Shown here: positions 1 through 5,476 of the stretch, in pieces
Position numbering within the stretch: the stretch's first letter is position 1
How the letters are laid out: every line of letters begins with the position of its first letter
Assembly: GCA_001803645.1 (NCBI GenBank)
Contig: MHDW01000014.1
Coordinates: 1-7,020 of the forward strand
Direction of reading: 5' to 3'
DNA from: Nitrospirae bacterium GWC2_42_7
Lineage (GTDB): Bacteria; Nitrospirota; Thermodesulfovibrionia; Thermodesulfovibrionales; UBA6898
Length of the DNA stretch: 7,020 nucleotides
Position numbers and translations under genes: made by a program
Notes under the pieces: model-generated
Told to the model about the DNA's origin: nothing
Databases searched by the model: none
What the model saw: only the letters and a program-made list of their open reading frames with translations

Positions 1-754
1 CATGTCTAAATATCTTCATATCATTCACTTTTTGCTTCGTGTACTGTTGTAACAAAAGATCAAAAATGTTACTAATACTATCGAAGACTTCGGAGTTGTT
101 TTTTAGCAGTTCTTGTTCTTTTTCTCTTATGTACACTGTTGTATGAAATTTCAGATCTTTTGCTGAGCCAGACGCCTTGTCTTTTGAAATCGTCAAAAGT
201 TCGATAAATCTTAAGTCGTCCTCCTGAAAACACTCTCTATGTATTATCTTGTTCCTGTCTTCATGATACTTGCCTGTGATCTTCTTAAGCTTCTGGAGTG
301 CGCTGGGCACTTTGGTGTTTGAGACGTGGAGATTGTTCTTGATCAAGGCATGAGTAACCTTATCAGGCGGATTATATAGTCTGAAAACCGCATTGATTAA
401 CTGCAGCGCCTTGTCGTGCAGAGACCGGACTCTTATGATGTAATTCTCGATGCAGAAGAGAATGTGAGAATGCCTAGTAACCCCCGCCGCAACCATTTTT
501 TTTGATGGACAGAATGAAGATAGGTAGAGTGGGGCATGCGATAATTGTTGGCAAGCTATGAGGAGATGAGCTAGGGCATGTCCTACATGAATGATGTAGA
601 ACTCGTTTTCGTATAAAGATCGTTTGTATGGGGCATTGACTTTTGAATCGGTGCCAGGAACACATGTTTTTTGATGAATCGGACAAGCGTCCTGAAAAGC
701 TTCTTGAACAAATACATGTTTTTCTAGGCGCAGGTAGTTAGGAATAATATTCAT
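1..754 (-). CDS. HEPN-domain protein, Cthe_2314-like, C-terminus cut by window edge
   Basis: The reading frame stays open from the ATG at 754-752 to position 1, giving 251 codons, and continues out of the window. The start is well set: an in-frame stop lies at 772-770, this is the first ATG after it, and a purine-rich GGGGAAAG sits just upstream. The middle contains IENYIIRVRSLHDK (about residues 102-115), an LQLINAVF helix, then NLHVSNTKVPSALQKLKK and DRNKIIHRE. The last carries R167-x4-H172 with a polar residue after the Arg, the R-x4-6-H signature of HEPN ribonucleases. The overall pattern matches my memory of the Cthe_2314-like HEPN family. HEPN proteins are often RNases in toxin-antitoxin, defence or RNA-processing systems; the substrate here is unknown. 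The gene is divergent from the integrase operon and lies on the element side of the att site, so it is probable element cargo. The HEPN motif is clear; the exact family is less certain. Confidence 0.72.
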   Translation of the reverse strand, partial: MNIIPNYLRLEKHVFVQEAFQDACPIHQKTCVPGTDSKVNAPYKRSLYENEFYIIHVGHALAHLLIACQQLSHAPLYLSSFCPSKKMVAAGVTRHSHILFCIENYIIRVRSLHDKALQLINAVFRLYNPPDKVTHALIKNNLHVSNTKVPSALQKLKKITGKYHEDRNKIIHRECFQEDDLRFIELLTISKDKASGSAKDLKFHTTVYIREKEQELLKNNSEVFDSISNIFDLLLQQYTKQKVNDMKIFRH

Positions 755-903
755 TGCACTTTCCCCGATTTAACGGATTTGCACTGTTAGTCAGATAAAC
801 CTCGCCTTTCCCCATAGTTGATTACCAATAATAATTTACACTATTTTCATTTTTTTTAAAATGTCGAACTGCAAGGGGAGATAAATCTTGGCTTCGTTTT
901 GAA

Positions 904-955
904 GGGGCAGGGGTAGCCCCGGAGACCTCTCGGTCTCGGGGGCTGCTCCTGCCCT
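904..955. repeat. GC-rich imperfect palindrome, possible REP- or MITE-like unit
   Basis: The core stem pairs 906-927 with 932-953: 22 positions, with one G-G mismatch, two wobble pairs and a TCTC loop. G905-C954 and a G-T wobble (904/955) extend it. It is far richer in GC than the surrounding DNA. On the plus strand it is followed after three bases by TTTTT (959-963), as in a terminator, but no plus-strand gene ends here because the flanking genes diverge. The minus strand has no T-run after the stem. A dispersed palindromic repeat or the 3' end of an unrecognised small RNA both fit. Confidence 0.6.
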
Positions 956-1035
956 GCCTTTTTCTGCCTTTCTGATAACTTGATATATATTAGTCATAAC
1001 TGCAACAGAATTATATACAGTGTGCTGGAAAAAGC

Positions 1036-1064
1036 TTGACAACGAACATAATTAGTGGTAACCT
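1036..1064 (+). promoter_or_regulatory. Probable sigma-70 promoter of the integrase operon
   Basis: A consensus -35 box TTGACA (1036-1041) is followed after 17 bases by TAACCT (1059-1064). The latter is a weak -10 box but is preceded by TGG in the extended -10 position. It lies about 30 bases upstream of the first gene of the operon, with nothing else between. A perfect -35 combined with a poor -10 would suit a promoter subject to control. Confidence 0.5.
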
Positions 1065-1091
1065 CTAATCAACTTGAAGGTTATGGAGGTT
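1060..1091. promoter_or_regulatory. Candidate operator: three AGGTT half-sites
   Basis: AACCT (1060-1064) is inverted relative to AGGTT (1078-1082), and a second AGGTT follows directly at 1087-1091. The inverted pair extends to TAACCT/AGGTTA. The sites overlap the -10 box and the ribosome-binding site of the gene for a ribbon-helix-helix protein. Such proteins commonly bind short repeated half-sites in their own promoter, so autorepression is a reasonable inference, but five-base repeats are short evidence. Confidence 0.33.
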
Positions 1092-1094
1092 TAA

Positions 1095-1421
1095 ATGAGT
1101 TTAAAAACATACGCATTGAGACTTGATGAGGAAGTTTATGAGAGCCTGAAAAAAGCGCTGGAAGAGTACGGAGACCCTGATCTTAATATCAGTTTTATTG
1201 TTCGTAAGTACTTAAGAGACTTAAACGAAGCATTACCTAATTTAAAGAAATCAGATGCTGGCATAATGAATAGTCTTGCATATTGGGGGATGTCACTAAA
1301 ACAACTTTTTAGAACCTCTGAAATTGAACATTTAGTGAAGGGCTCACCTATTATTGAAAGAGCTCAGGCAGAAGCCGATAATAAGGCCGAATACTGGAAG
1401 TCGAAGAAAGAGAATAAATGA
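1095..1421 (+). CDS. Ribbon-helix-helix (CopG-like) small DNA-binding protein
   Basis: The product has 108 residues. The start has a strong GGAGG at 1085-1089, five bases before the ATG. The N-terminal part, about residues 3-46, has the look of a ribbon-helix-helix fold: a short strand KTYALRLDEEVYESL, then a helix through KKALEEYG, a turn at NISFIVRKYL and a second helix. The remaining 60 residues are charged, end in KKENK and are not recognised. It is the first gene of the operon and overlaps the excisionase-like gene by four bases (ATGA). Likely roles are autorepressor of the operon or regulator of integration and excision. It could instead be an antitoxin-type RHH, although the toxin-like gene in this operon has its own small partner downstream. 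The fold is moderately secure and the role is inferred. Confidence 0.6.
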   Translation: MSLKTYALRLDEEVYESLKKALEEYGDPDLNISFIVRKYLRDLNEALPNLKKSDAGIMNSLAYWGMSLKQLFRTSEIEHLVKGSPIIERAQAEADNKAEYWKSKKENK

Positions 1422-1672
1422 ACGATATCTTTATTGATGATATATTGACTGTTGAAGAAACGGCAAAGTTTTTAAAATTACCAGTTCAAAGGGTCAAGTC
1501 ACTTGCTCGGCGCGGAGAGATACCAGCAAAAAAGACAGGAAAGGATTGGCGATTTAAAGCAAGTGTAATTAGTAATTGGTTTTCAGATTGGCAGCCGAAT
1601 ACTTTTGATCCTAATAAAAGGGCTGGTAAAATATTAGAGAGAATCAATGGGAAGAAGAAAACAAGGCTATAA
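1418..1672 (+). CDS. Excisionase-like helix-turn-helix DNA-binding protein
   Basis: The product has 84 residues. Residues 8-50 carry the typical MerR/excisionase winged-helix pattern: ILTVEETAKFLKLPVQRVKSL (helix-turn-helix), then RRGEIPAKKTGKDWRF (wing) and KASVISNWF. This pattern marks small HTH_17-type proteins that include many recombination directionality factors. The C-terminal 30 residues are basic (KKKTRL at the end). The gene begins within the stop of the RHH gene (ATGA, 1418-1421), and its last 26 bases overlap the integrase start in another frame, so translation is probably coupled. Position directly before an integrase supports a role in bending att DNA and steering excision. A plain transcriptional regulator is the alternative. 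Confidence 0.72.
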   Translation: MNDIFIDDILTVEETAKFLKLPVQRVKSLARRGEIPAKKTGKDWRFKASVISNWFSDWQPNTFDPNKRAGKILERINGKKKTRL

Positions 1673-2735
1673 AGCTCCTGAAGGGCTTGTAAGGATACCT
1701 AAATCGCCATATTGGTATATCAAGAGGGTCGTTTTAGGAAAGCCGGTATTTAAGTCTACAGGAACGGCAGACCTTATTGAAGCTCAGGAAATATATCATA
1801 TGGTCATGACTGAACTCTTGAAAGAATCAAGATCGCATACTGTGAATAGAATTTTAGGGAAATCAGTCCCCTTCAATTTTATTGTAGAGAGGTATTTAAT
1901 CGAAATCTCACCGTCTAAGAGTAAGGCTGGCAGAAACGATAAGAACGCAAGCAAGGCCCCTCTGAGCTTCTTTGGTGAATCAAAAATTGATGGTATCAGC
2001 AAACAAGATATTTATAAGTTCTTAGATTGGCGCAAAAATTCAATAAGTGAAAAGACAGGCAGGCAAATTTCCGGCCCCTCTGTAAACCGTGAGAAATCTT
2101 TCCTGAGTAAGATTTATAAGTTTGCCACTCGATGTGGATATATCACAGAAAATCTGGTAGCAGGAGTTGAAGGCTTTTCAGAGAATAGACGTGAAAGATA
2201 TATCACGGATCAAGAGTTTGAATTGATAAAGACAAATGTATCAGAAGATGTGAGAGATATTATCGAAGCTTTATATAACACAGCTCAGAGACCTGGCCGA
2301 ATATATAACCTCCAGTGGAAACAAATTGATATTGAAAAAAGATCAGTCGTTTTTGAGAATACAAGTAAAAATAAAAGAGTTCCAGAAGTGCTATGGATCA
2401 ATGATGTATTGTTTGAAGTTTTAATGAAGCGGAAAAGAAACAGACGGACTCTTAGCCCTTATGTATTTTACAAACCAAGCTTAAAGCCATATTCTGAATT
2501 TGATGTTTTGAAAGCATGGAAAAAGGCTTGTGAAGATACTAAAATTACAGGCTGTATTCCTAGGGATTTAAGACATAAGGCAATTACTGACATGAAGAAA
2601 GCAGGCTTTAATGACGCTTTTGTCGGTAATGTCGCTGGTCATAGTGATCCAAGGACAACAAAGAGATATACTCATTTTTCAGTTGAAGAAACAAAACTGC
2701 CCTTGCAGGCATTGGAAAGGAGAACGAAGGGATGA
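1647..2735 (+). CDS. int: Tyrosine recombinase / phage-type integrase
   Basis: A 362-residue, normal-length site-specific recombinase. Residues 1-60 (basic start, then PYWYIKR and GT..ADLIEAQE) resemble an arm-type DNA-binding domain. About 73-170 is the SAM-like core-binding domain. The catalytic domain spans about 185-350, with R215 in NTAQRPGRIYNLQW, a probable catalytic lysine at K243 in SKNKRVPEV, R309 in PRDLRHKAIT, H332 in AGHSDPRTT and nucleophile Y341 in KRYTHF. Two deviations stand out: the first His of the HxxR motif is Arg (R306), and the Glu usually following the first catalytic Arg is R218. The start overlaps the excisionase-like gene by 26 bases; the stop overlaps the PIN gene as ATGA. 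It probably catalyses integration at the tRNA-Thr site about 770 bases downstream of its stop. The frame is intact, so it looks functional. Confidence 0.93.
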   Translation: MGRRKQGYKAPEGLVRIPKSPYWYIKRVVLGKPVFKSTGTADLIEAQEIYHMVMTELLKESRSHTVNRILGKSVPFNFIVERYLIEISPSKSKAGRNDKNASKAPLSFFGESKIDGISKQDIYKFLDWRKNSISEKTGRQISGPSVNREKSFLSKIYKFATRCGYITENLVAGVEGFSENRRERYITDQEFELIKTNVSEDVRDIIEALYNTAQRPGRIYNLQWKQIDIEKRSVVFENTSKNKRVPEVLWINDVLFEVLMKRKRNRRTLSPYVFYKPSLKPYSEFDVLKAWKKACEDTKITGCIPRDLRHKAITDMKKAGFNDAFVGNVAGHSDPRTTKRYTHFSVEETKLPLQALERRTKG

Positions 2736-3205
2736 GAAGGAAAAAGAAATTAAGGATATATATTGATACTTCTGTTATTGGTGGCTGCCTGGACGATGAA
2801 TTTAAAGAATGGTCACAAAAATTAATGAATGAATTTAAGATCGGTTTGCATGTTCCGGTGATCTCGTCCATTACGCAGGCAGAGATAAGCAAAGCTCCGG
2901 AACCCGTACAGAATATACTATTGAATATGATGGATTATGATTGCGAAATCCTGTTGGAAACTGAAGAATCAATTGCGTTGGCGTATAAGTACTTAAAGGA
3001 AAAAATAGTCTCAAAGAATTTTGAAGATGATGCCCGTCATATAGCTGTTGCTACAGCCAATAATGTTGATATAGTGGTGAGCTGGAATTTCAAACATATC
3101 GTTCATTTTGATAAAATAAGGCAGTTCAACAGTGTTAATATAAGAGAAGGATATAAAGCAGTAGAAATATATTCTCCCAGAGAGGTGGTGCGTTATGAAG
3201 TTTAA
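2732..3205 (+). CDS. PIN-domain endoribonuclease, VapC-like toxin
   Basis: The product has 157 residues. The PIN-fold acidic residues are visible: D12 in IYIDTSVIGG, E51 in ITQAEISKAP, D99/D100 in FEDDARHIAVAT and D113 in NNVDIVVSWNFKHIVHF. The SWNFKH block and the ending GYKAVEIYSPREVVRYE fit a recurrent PIN subfamily seen next to small antitoxins. Such proteins cut RNA with Mg2+, often tRNA or rRNA; the target here cannot be told. The start shares ATGA with the integrase stop, with AAGGAG at 2717-2722. The 3' end overlaps a 50-codon gene by 11 bases. The order is toxin first, antitoxin second, the reverse of classical vapBC. Being inside the integrase operon, it probably stabilises the element. 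Solitary PIN nucleases exist, but the small overlapping partner argues for a toxin-antitoxin pair. Confidence 0.82.
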   Translation: MRRKKKLRIYIDTSVIGGCLDDEFKEWSQKLMNEFKIGLHVPVISSITQAEISKAPEPVQNILLNMMDYDCEILLETEESIALAYKYLKEKIVSKNFEDDARHIAVATANNVDIVVSWNFKHIVHFDKIRQFNSVNIREGYKAVEIYSPREVVRYEV

Positions 3206-3347
3206 AGCCGTGGATTGGGTCCGTAAGGTAAGGGATGAAAATTATGAAAAAAGCAAAAAACTGAGCCCAAATGAAAAGATTGCACATACCAAAAAAGTGG
3301 CTGACATTTTTGCAAAGAAACAATCAAGGGTCAGTTCCACAAAATAG
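3195..3347 (+). CDS. Small probable antitoxin of the PIN toxin
   Basis: A 50-residue protein beginning MKFKAVDWVRKVRDENYEK and ending SRVSSTK. The ATG at 3195 is preceded by GAGGTGGTG (3182-3190) and lies inside the last codons of the PIN gene in another frame. The opening FKAVDWVRKVRDENYE resembles, from memory, short proteins found next to PIN toxins of this subfamily, which start with a similar FKAVE..R..RD stretch. The rest is a charged, probably helical segment (SPNEKIAHTKKVADIFAKK) of the kind that can wrap around a toxin. No DNA-binding fold is evident, so regulation may depend on another factor such as the operon's RHH protein. The last codons form the left arm of an inverted repeat. 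The coding call rests on overlap, ribosome-binding site and composition. Confidence 0.68.
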   Translation: MKFKAVDWVRKVRDENYEKSKKLSPNEKIAHTKKVADIFAKKQSRVSSTK

Positions 3348-3364
3348 GACGATTTGACCCTTGA
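3324..3364. repeat. Perfect 10-bp inverted repeat at the antitoxin stop
   Basis: TCAAGGGTCA (3324-3333) is the exact reverse complement of TGACCCTTGA (3355-3364), with a 21-base spacer containing the stop codon. No T-run follows, so it is not a standard terminator. It could form an RNA hairpin that protects the 3' end of the operon transcript, or be a paired protein-binding site near the att end. Confidence 0.5.
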
Positions 3365-3402
3365 GCTGTACAAGAATGAGTTCAACTTTTATAGAACATG
3401 GT

Positions 3403-3440
3403 TGTTGATTTTAATGATTAATAAGCAGGTAAAATCAACA
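3403..3440. repeat. Perfect 11-bp inverted repeat near the att site
   Basis: TGTTGATTTTA (3403-3413) and TAAAATCAACA (3430-3440) are exact reverse complements around a 16-base spacer. No gene is visible between 3348 and 3510, and this repeat sits about 70 bases before the tRNA fragment. Integrases and excisionases bind short repeated arm sites in this position in many elements, so an arm-type site is a fair guess. No T-run follows that would make it a terminator. Confidence 0.5.
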
Positions 3441-3510
3441 TGTAATAATAGGAAGGAATTAAGAGAAAATGCTTTTGTATGTAGATATTACTGGTAAAAT
3501 TATTGGCAAA

Positions 3511-3555
3511 TTAGTAATCAGCAGGTCGTCGGTTCGACTCCGACCACCGGCTCCA
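3511..3555 (+). other. Attachment site: 3' part of a tRNA-Thr gene
   Basis: The segment reads as a tRNA from anticodon loop to CCA: loop TTAGTAA (3511-3517), 3' anticodon arm TCAGC (3518-3522), variable loop AGGTC, T arm GTCGG-TTCGACT-CCGAC (3528-3544) with perfect pairing, acceptor strand CACCGGC (3545-3551), discriminator T and encoded CCA (3553-3555). There is no D arm or 5' acceptor strand (expected GCCGGTG) upstream. The GTAATCAG stretch, GGTTCGACTCC and CCGGCTCCA ending match bacterial tRNA-Thr as I know it, and the residual anticodon AGT reads Thr. The fragment starts at the anticodon loop, a common crossover point for tyrosine integrases. Bases 3506-3510 (GCAAA) pair only partly with TCAGC, as expected for element-derived sequence. 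Confidence 0.78.
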
Positions 3556-3560
3556 GTTTT

Positions 3561-3597
3561 ATAGAGGGTTATACGTTACCGTTCCTCTATTTTTTTT
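3561..3597 (+). terminator. Rho-independent terminator of the tRNA-Thr gene
   Basis: ATAGAGG (3561-3567) pairs with CCTCTAT (3584-3590), followed at once by a run of T to 3597. It begins five bases after the CCA end. It presumably served the host tRNA gene before insertion, and it supports the view that DNA to the right of 3555 is host. Confidence 0.72.
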
Positions 3598-3637
3598 AAT
3601 CCATTACTCCTTCCTTTTTAACGAATAAAACCAAAAT

Positions 3638-3653
3638 TATGACAAAGATCATA
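3638..3653. promoter_or_regulatory. Possible CRP/FNR-family site before the cytochrome gene
   Basis: TATGA (3638-3642) and TCATA (3649-3653) form an inverted repeat with a six-base centre; read as TGAC-AAAG-ATCA it resembles an FNR-type TTGAT-N4-ATCAA site with mismatches. A -10-like TATTAT follows at 3668-3673. Control of a small cytochrome by an oxygen- or redox-sensing regulator would make sense, but the match is partial and the spacing is not typical. Confidence 0.25.
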
Positions 3654-3686
3654 TCAAGCATGTCAGATATTATTTTATGCTAAAGC

Positions 3687-3920
3687 ATGAAAATGGAAAT
3701 AGTTGGAATATTAATTGTGATTGCAATAGCAACAACACAATCCTATGCACTCGCCTGCAAAGAATGCCACAGTAAGAACCCGAAGATGTTAAAAATGCAC
3801 AAAGAACTTGAATATAAGGATTGCTTCACCTGCCACGGCCCGGCAGCAGCTGGACCTATAGAAGAAAGAAAAATACAGAGAGCAAGCGACCCTGTTTGCA
3901 GTAAATGTCATGAAAAATAA
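3687..3920 (+). CDS. Small periplasmic c-type cytochrome with three CxxCH motifs
   Basis: The product has 77 residues. The N-terminal hydrophobic segment (about residues 5-17) ending TTQSYALA is a Sec signal, probably cut after A21 or A23, leaving a mature domain of about 55 residues. Haem-binding CxxCH motifs lie at 24-28 (CKECH), 46-50 (CFTCH) and 71-75 (CSKCH), so three covalent c haems and periplasmic electron transfer are expected. Apart from the motif histidines only H38 is available as a distal ligand, so two haems would need Met (M34, M37), a partner's residue or an open site. An in-frame stop at 3681-3683 limits the start to 3687 or the ATG at 3693; 3687 keeps a Lys before the hydrophobic core. 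No good ribosome-binding site is visible. It stands alone, convergent with the DUF3999 gene. Partner and pathway are not apparent. Confidence 0.82.
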   Translation: MKMEIVGILIVIAIATTQSYALACKECHSKNPKMLKMHKELEYKDCFTCHGPAAAGPIEERKIQRASDPVCSKCHEK

Positions 3921-4040
3921 AGTAAGCCCGCTTAATGCATGAATTTATCAGATGCGGAGAAAAAATACTTGAATGTATAAGATCTAAAATTACAGACAAT
4001 GATACAGTGTTAGGAAACAGAGATTATAAATCCCTTATAA

Positions 4041-4064
4041 CTTGAGGATTTCAAGAAATTTTTT
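4041..4064 (+). terminator. Weak possible terminator after the cytochrome gene
   Basis: CTTGA (4041-4045) pairs with TCAAG (4051-4055), followed by AAA and six T (4059-4064). The five-base AT-rich stem is weak and lies 120 bases past the stop codon. It is the only candidate in the 212-base convergent gap, which otherwise shows only small palindromes such as the 12-base TTATGATCATAA at 4121-4132, just past the DUF3999 stop. Confidence 0.3.
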
Positions 4065-4132
4065 AGCCGTATTTGAGAAATACACAACAGGTAATAATAT
4101 GGGTTAGAATGTGACAGAGGTTATGATCATAA

Positions 4133-5476
4133 TTAGTTTGGCTTTTTGGCCGCTGCTCTCATTAACCTGTAAAGCCAGAAACCTATGCCTGTAACCAATA
4201 GGATTACTATTCCGATAAGTATGATTTTTTCGATCTTCATTCTCCGGTCACCAGGCAATCTTTCCCTGAAATCAGAGTTCAAAATTATCTGTGTTGTATT
4301 CAGTTTCTCGAAGTTCTGATTAAACCAGTTGTTACGGTTAATGAAACTTGCAAGGTCGTAATTTGGCCTGCTGACAGTGCTATTACCGAAACATAACGAA
4401 TATTTAGAGGGTTTGTTGAGAGAAACAAAATAGAGGTTTTTACGGACCCACAAGAACTTGATGCTCTTTATTTCAAGGGGCGGATTATTTCTGTTTTCAA
4501 TCATGATCTTATAATATTTCTGTTTTGACGATTGGTACGCAAAATAGTTCTTTGTTTCGCTCATGCCGGATAGAGGGAAACTGTAAATCGAACCCCTAGT
4601 TAAAAACCTGTAGGAATCTTCGCGTCCTGTATCGCTGACATATATCGATATTTCACGATGGTAATAGGGATTCGATATGTCAAAAAATATTTTATCAAAA
4701 GGCAGTCCTGCTTCCAGAAATATGACTGTGTTTCTGTCTTTGTCCAGATTTACAGGGAAGGCTGTGAAACTCTTTTCATCATAAACTCTAACATTATCTT
4801 TTCTGGGGCCTGTTATGCCTGTAATTTTAGTAATATGCAGTTTTTTATTCTCCAGATTGCTGGCACTGAAATCCAGCCCTTCGTATTTCAGTTTTATGGA
4901 TTTCTCAGGTTTTACACTTGTGTCATCATCTATAATCTCAAGACGGTAATAACGAAAATCTGCTTTATTGAATTTTATTTCGGTCTTTCTCAGCGCAACC
5001 TGTGAGGAGAAATCATATATTGCTTCCCTGGCAAGCAGGTCCCATTTCTTTTGGTCATGACTGCCATACAGCATGACAGTTTTTTTGAAATCGCGGTCAG
5101 ATATATCCAAATTTATAAGACTCACAGGCCGGTATTTATCAGGCATTTTTATTGTTATAACTTTTGAGGCCTGGCCATCAGAGTAGTCCTTTATCTCAAG
5201 AGTGTAAGTTTCGATTATCTCCTCAGGATGTTCATTCTCGATAATGACGTATGGTATTTCATTCTTGTCCTGATCAAACAGTCTAAGGTCACGGCAGTCC
5301 GTTGAGCATTTCTGCAGAATATCGGATGTCATCCATACCTGATATAAGGTGTTATTTTTTGTTGTCTCCTCCAGCTCCGAGCAGTACTGGAAGTTTTCAG
5401 ATTTTAAGATATTAGAGGCTTCGACAGAAGCTGCACAAAATAAAAGCAAAATAAAAGCAGTCAACCGTTTCTTCAT
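4133..5476 (-). CDS. DUF3999 family exported, C-terminally anchored protein
   Basis: The product has 447 residues. It starts with a clear Sec signal (MKKR, hydrophobic core, cut after about residue 20) and ends with one membrane helix (about 418-438) followed by a short basic tail, so the bulk lies outside the cytoplasmic membrane. The early CRDLRLFDQDKNEIPYVI matches the DLRVFN..G..VPYAL block I associate with DUF3999. The middle looks rich in beta strand, with repeats of the form LINLDISD...KKTVMLYGSHDQKKW and FFDISNPYYHREISIYVSD that recall carbohydrate-binding beta-sandwich domains. Its ATG overlaps the stop of the DUF2339 gene (TAATG), with AGGAG eight bases upstream inside that gene. 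The two families often occur side by side, which supports a shared envelope function. No enzyme motif is seen and the function is unknown. Confidence 0.8.
   Translation of the reverse strand: MKKRLTAFILLLFCAASVEASNILKSENFQYCSELEETTKNNTLYQVWMTSDILQKCSTDCRDLRLFDQDKNEIPYVIIENEHPEEIIETYTLEIKDYSDGQASKVITIKMPDKYRPVSLINLDISDRDFKKTVMLYGSHDQKKWDLLAREAIYDFSSQVALRKTEIKFNKADFRYYRLEIIDDDTSVKPEKSIKLKYEGLDFSASNLENKKLHITKITGITGPRKDNVRVYDEKSFTAFPVNLDKDRNTVIFLEAGLPFDKIFFDISNPYYHREISIYVSDTGREDSYRFLTRGSIYSFPLSGMSETKNYFAYQSSKQKYYKIMIENRNNPPLEIKSIKFLWVRKNLYFVSLNKPSKYSLCFGNSTVSRPNYDLASFINRNNWFNQNFEKLNTTQIILNSDFRERLPGDRRMKIEKIILIGIVILLVTGIGFWLYRLMRAAAKKPN

Larger units (their letters stand above)
1..3555. mobile_element. 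Right-hand part of an integrative element in a tRNA-Thr gene
   Basis: A tyrosine integrase, an excisionase-like protein and a stability module lie next to an orphan 3' portion of a tRNA-Thr gene ending at 3555, which is followed by the tRNA's own terminator. Recombination in a tRNA gene normally rebuilds an intact tRNA at one end and leaves such a displaced 3' part at the other. Because the fragment reads on the plus strand, the element lies to its left and host DNA to its right. Phage structural genes and conjugation genes are not visible, so the element type (prophage, genomic island or integrative conjugative element) cannot be decided. The left boundary is outside the window. Confidence 0.68.

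Noticed and set aside
474..686. 70-residue minus-strand frame
   Set aside because: It lies wholly within the longer HEPN frame on the same strand. That frame has a recognisable motif, a defined start and a ribosome-binding site; this one has none.
836..1042. 68-residue minus-strand frame through the GC-rich hairpin
   Set aside because: Its middle is translated palindrome and it resembles no protein family. A non-coding repeat explains the sequence better.
3487..3518. ATTACT (3487-3492) and AGTAAT (3513-3518) as integrase core sites
   Set aside because: Six-base AT-rich arms with a 20-base spacer do not match the usual spacing of core sites around a 7-base overlap.
3387..3565. Nine-base direct repeat TTTTATAGA at 3387-3395 and 3557-3565
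   Set aside because: It flanks the att region but is short and AT-rich, and one copy is part of the tRNA terminator; chance is sufficient.
3935..4045. 36-codon plus-strand frame after the cytochrome gene
   Set aside because: It has no ribosome-binding site or recognisable protein pattern, and it lies in a convergent intergenic gap.
4121..4132. Twelve-base palindrome TTATGATCATAA as a terminator or operator
   Set aside because: It is AT-rich, has no T-run in either direction and no promoter beside it; it lies just past the DUF3999 stop codon.
4658..5005. 115-residue plus-strand frame inside the DUF3999 gene
   Set aside because: It is antisense to a well-supported gene, rich in Phe, Ile and Cys as expected for a shadow frame, and lacks a ribosome-binding site.
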